Shown here: piece by piece, positions 63,828 through 64,000 of the stretch
Layout: each line of letters begins with the position of its first letter
How positions within the stretch are numbered: the first letter of the stretch is position 1
Assembly (NCBI GenBank): GCA_964035015.1
Contig: OZ035998.1
Location: forward strand, 39,650,559 to 39,714,558
Reading direction: 5' to 3'
Source of the DNA: Corallium rubrum
Taxonomy: Eukaryota > Cnidaria > Anthozoa > Scleralcyonacea > Coralliidae
DNA length: 64,000 nucleotides
Notes under the pieces: model-generated
Seen by the model: the letters and a program-made list of their open reading frames with translations, nothing else
Databases searched by the model: none
What the model was told of the DNA's origin: nothing
Made by a program: the position numbers and the translations under genes

Positions 63828-63965
63828 CCCGAAAGTAGCGGCCCCCCAAGTAGCGGCAGATTTCTGATGTCTTAAAAATTTCCGAAAGTAGCGCCCCTCC
63901 CGAAAGTAGCGGGGTCCCCGAAAGTAGCGGCCCCTCGTAAGTAGCGGTCCCCCGTAGCAGCGGCT
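63828..63965. repeat. AAGTAGCGGCCCC-type short repeat at the right edge
   Basis: At least six spaced copies of (c)gaaagtagcg or aagtagcgg followed by C- or G-runs, ending in gctcttttgaagagcgagct, an 8-bp inverted pair. Probably the start of a longer element cut by the window end. Confidence 0.6.
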
Positions 63966-64000
63966 CTTTTGAAGAGCGAGCTCCGCGTTATGCAGTTAAT

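Overview
The window looks like nuclear DNA of an invertebrate animal, most likely a cnidarian. It has AT-rich, intron-rich sequence, a neprilysin-type gene, TTAGGG-type telomere motifs, CR1/L2-group retrotransposon remains and very many short inverted-repeat (MITE-like) elements. The cnidarian assignment is inference from the style of the repeats; no marker gene fixes the species.

Positions 1-29419 hold the 3' part of one host gene on the + strand, a family M13 zinc metallopeptidase (neprilysin/endothelin-converting-enzyme group). Fourteen exons can be assembled by hand from 1148 to 29419. All splice junctions keep frame and give 453 residues ending in the family's typical C-terminal Trp and a stop. 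They include the substrate-binding NAYY, the zinc site HEITH, the third-ligand motif ENIAD and the late active-site His. The 5' exons lie left of the window. Most introns are filled with repeats: a TTCAC pentanucleotide array, a 21-bp minisatellite, a TGTC tetranucleotide array, MITEs with TA, TTAA, 8-bp or 10-11-bp target duplications, and two decayed non-LTR retrotransposons (17880-20899 on +, 24148-27935 on -).

From 29420 to 37799 no host gene is visible, only palindromic MITEs, including a chain of three that share TTAA sites.

The most striking object is at 37800-56065. An outer element with CAGGGGCGGATCTAG ends contains a 16.7-kb inverted-repeat element at 38996-55716, bounded by a perfect 8-bp target duplication (ATTAATTT). 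Each end of this inner element has about 345 bp of unique terminal inverted repeat, then a tandem array of 199-bp units. The left arm has about 12 units and the right arm about 58, in opposite orientation, around a 2-kb core with no recognisable transposase. It resembles a foldback-type element whose arms are satellite DNA, with one arm strongly expanded and internally organised into two unit subtypes.

From 56066 to 64000 there are further repeats: a 3' retrotransposon fragment, a 1.6-kb inverted-repeat element carrying poly-G/poly-C tracts, a 5'-truncated L2/CR1-like retrotransposon (60339-62471, - strand) inserted into a palindromic element, more palindromes, and a short AAGTAGCGG-type repeat at the right edge. 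No tRNA, rRNA or complete second host gene was recognised.
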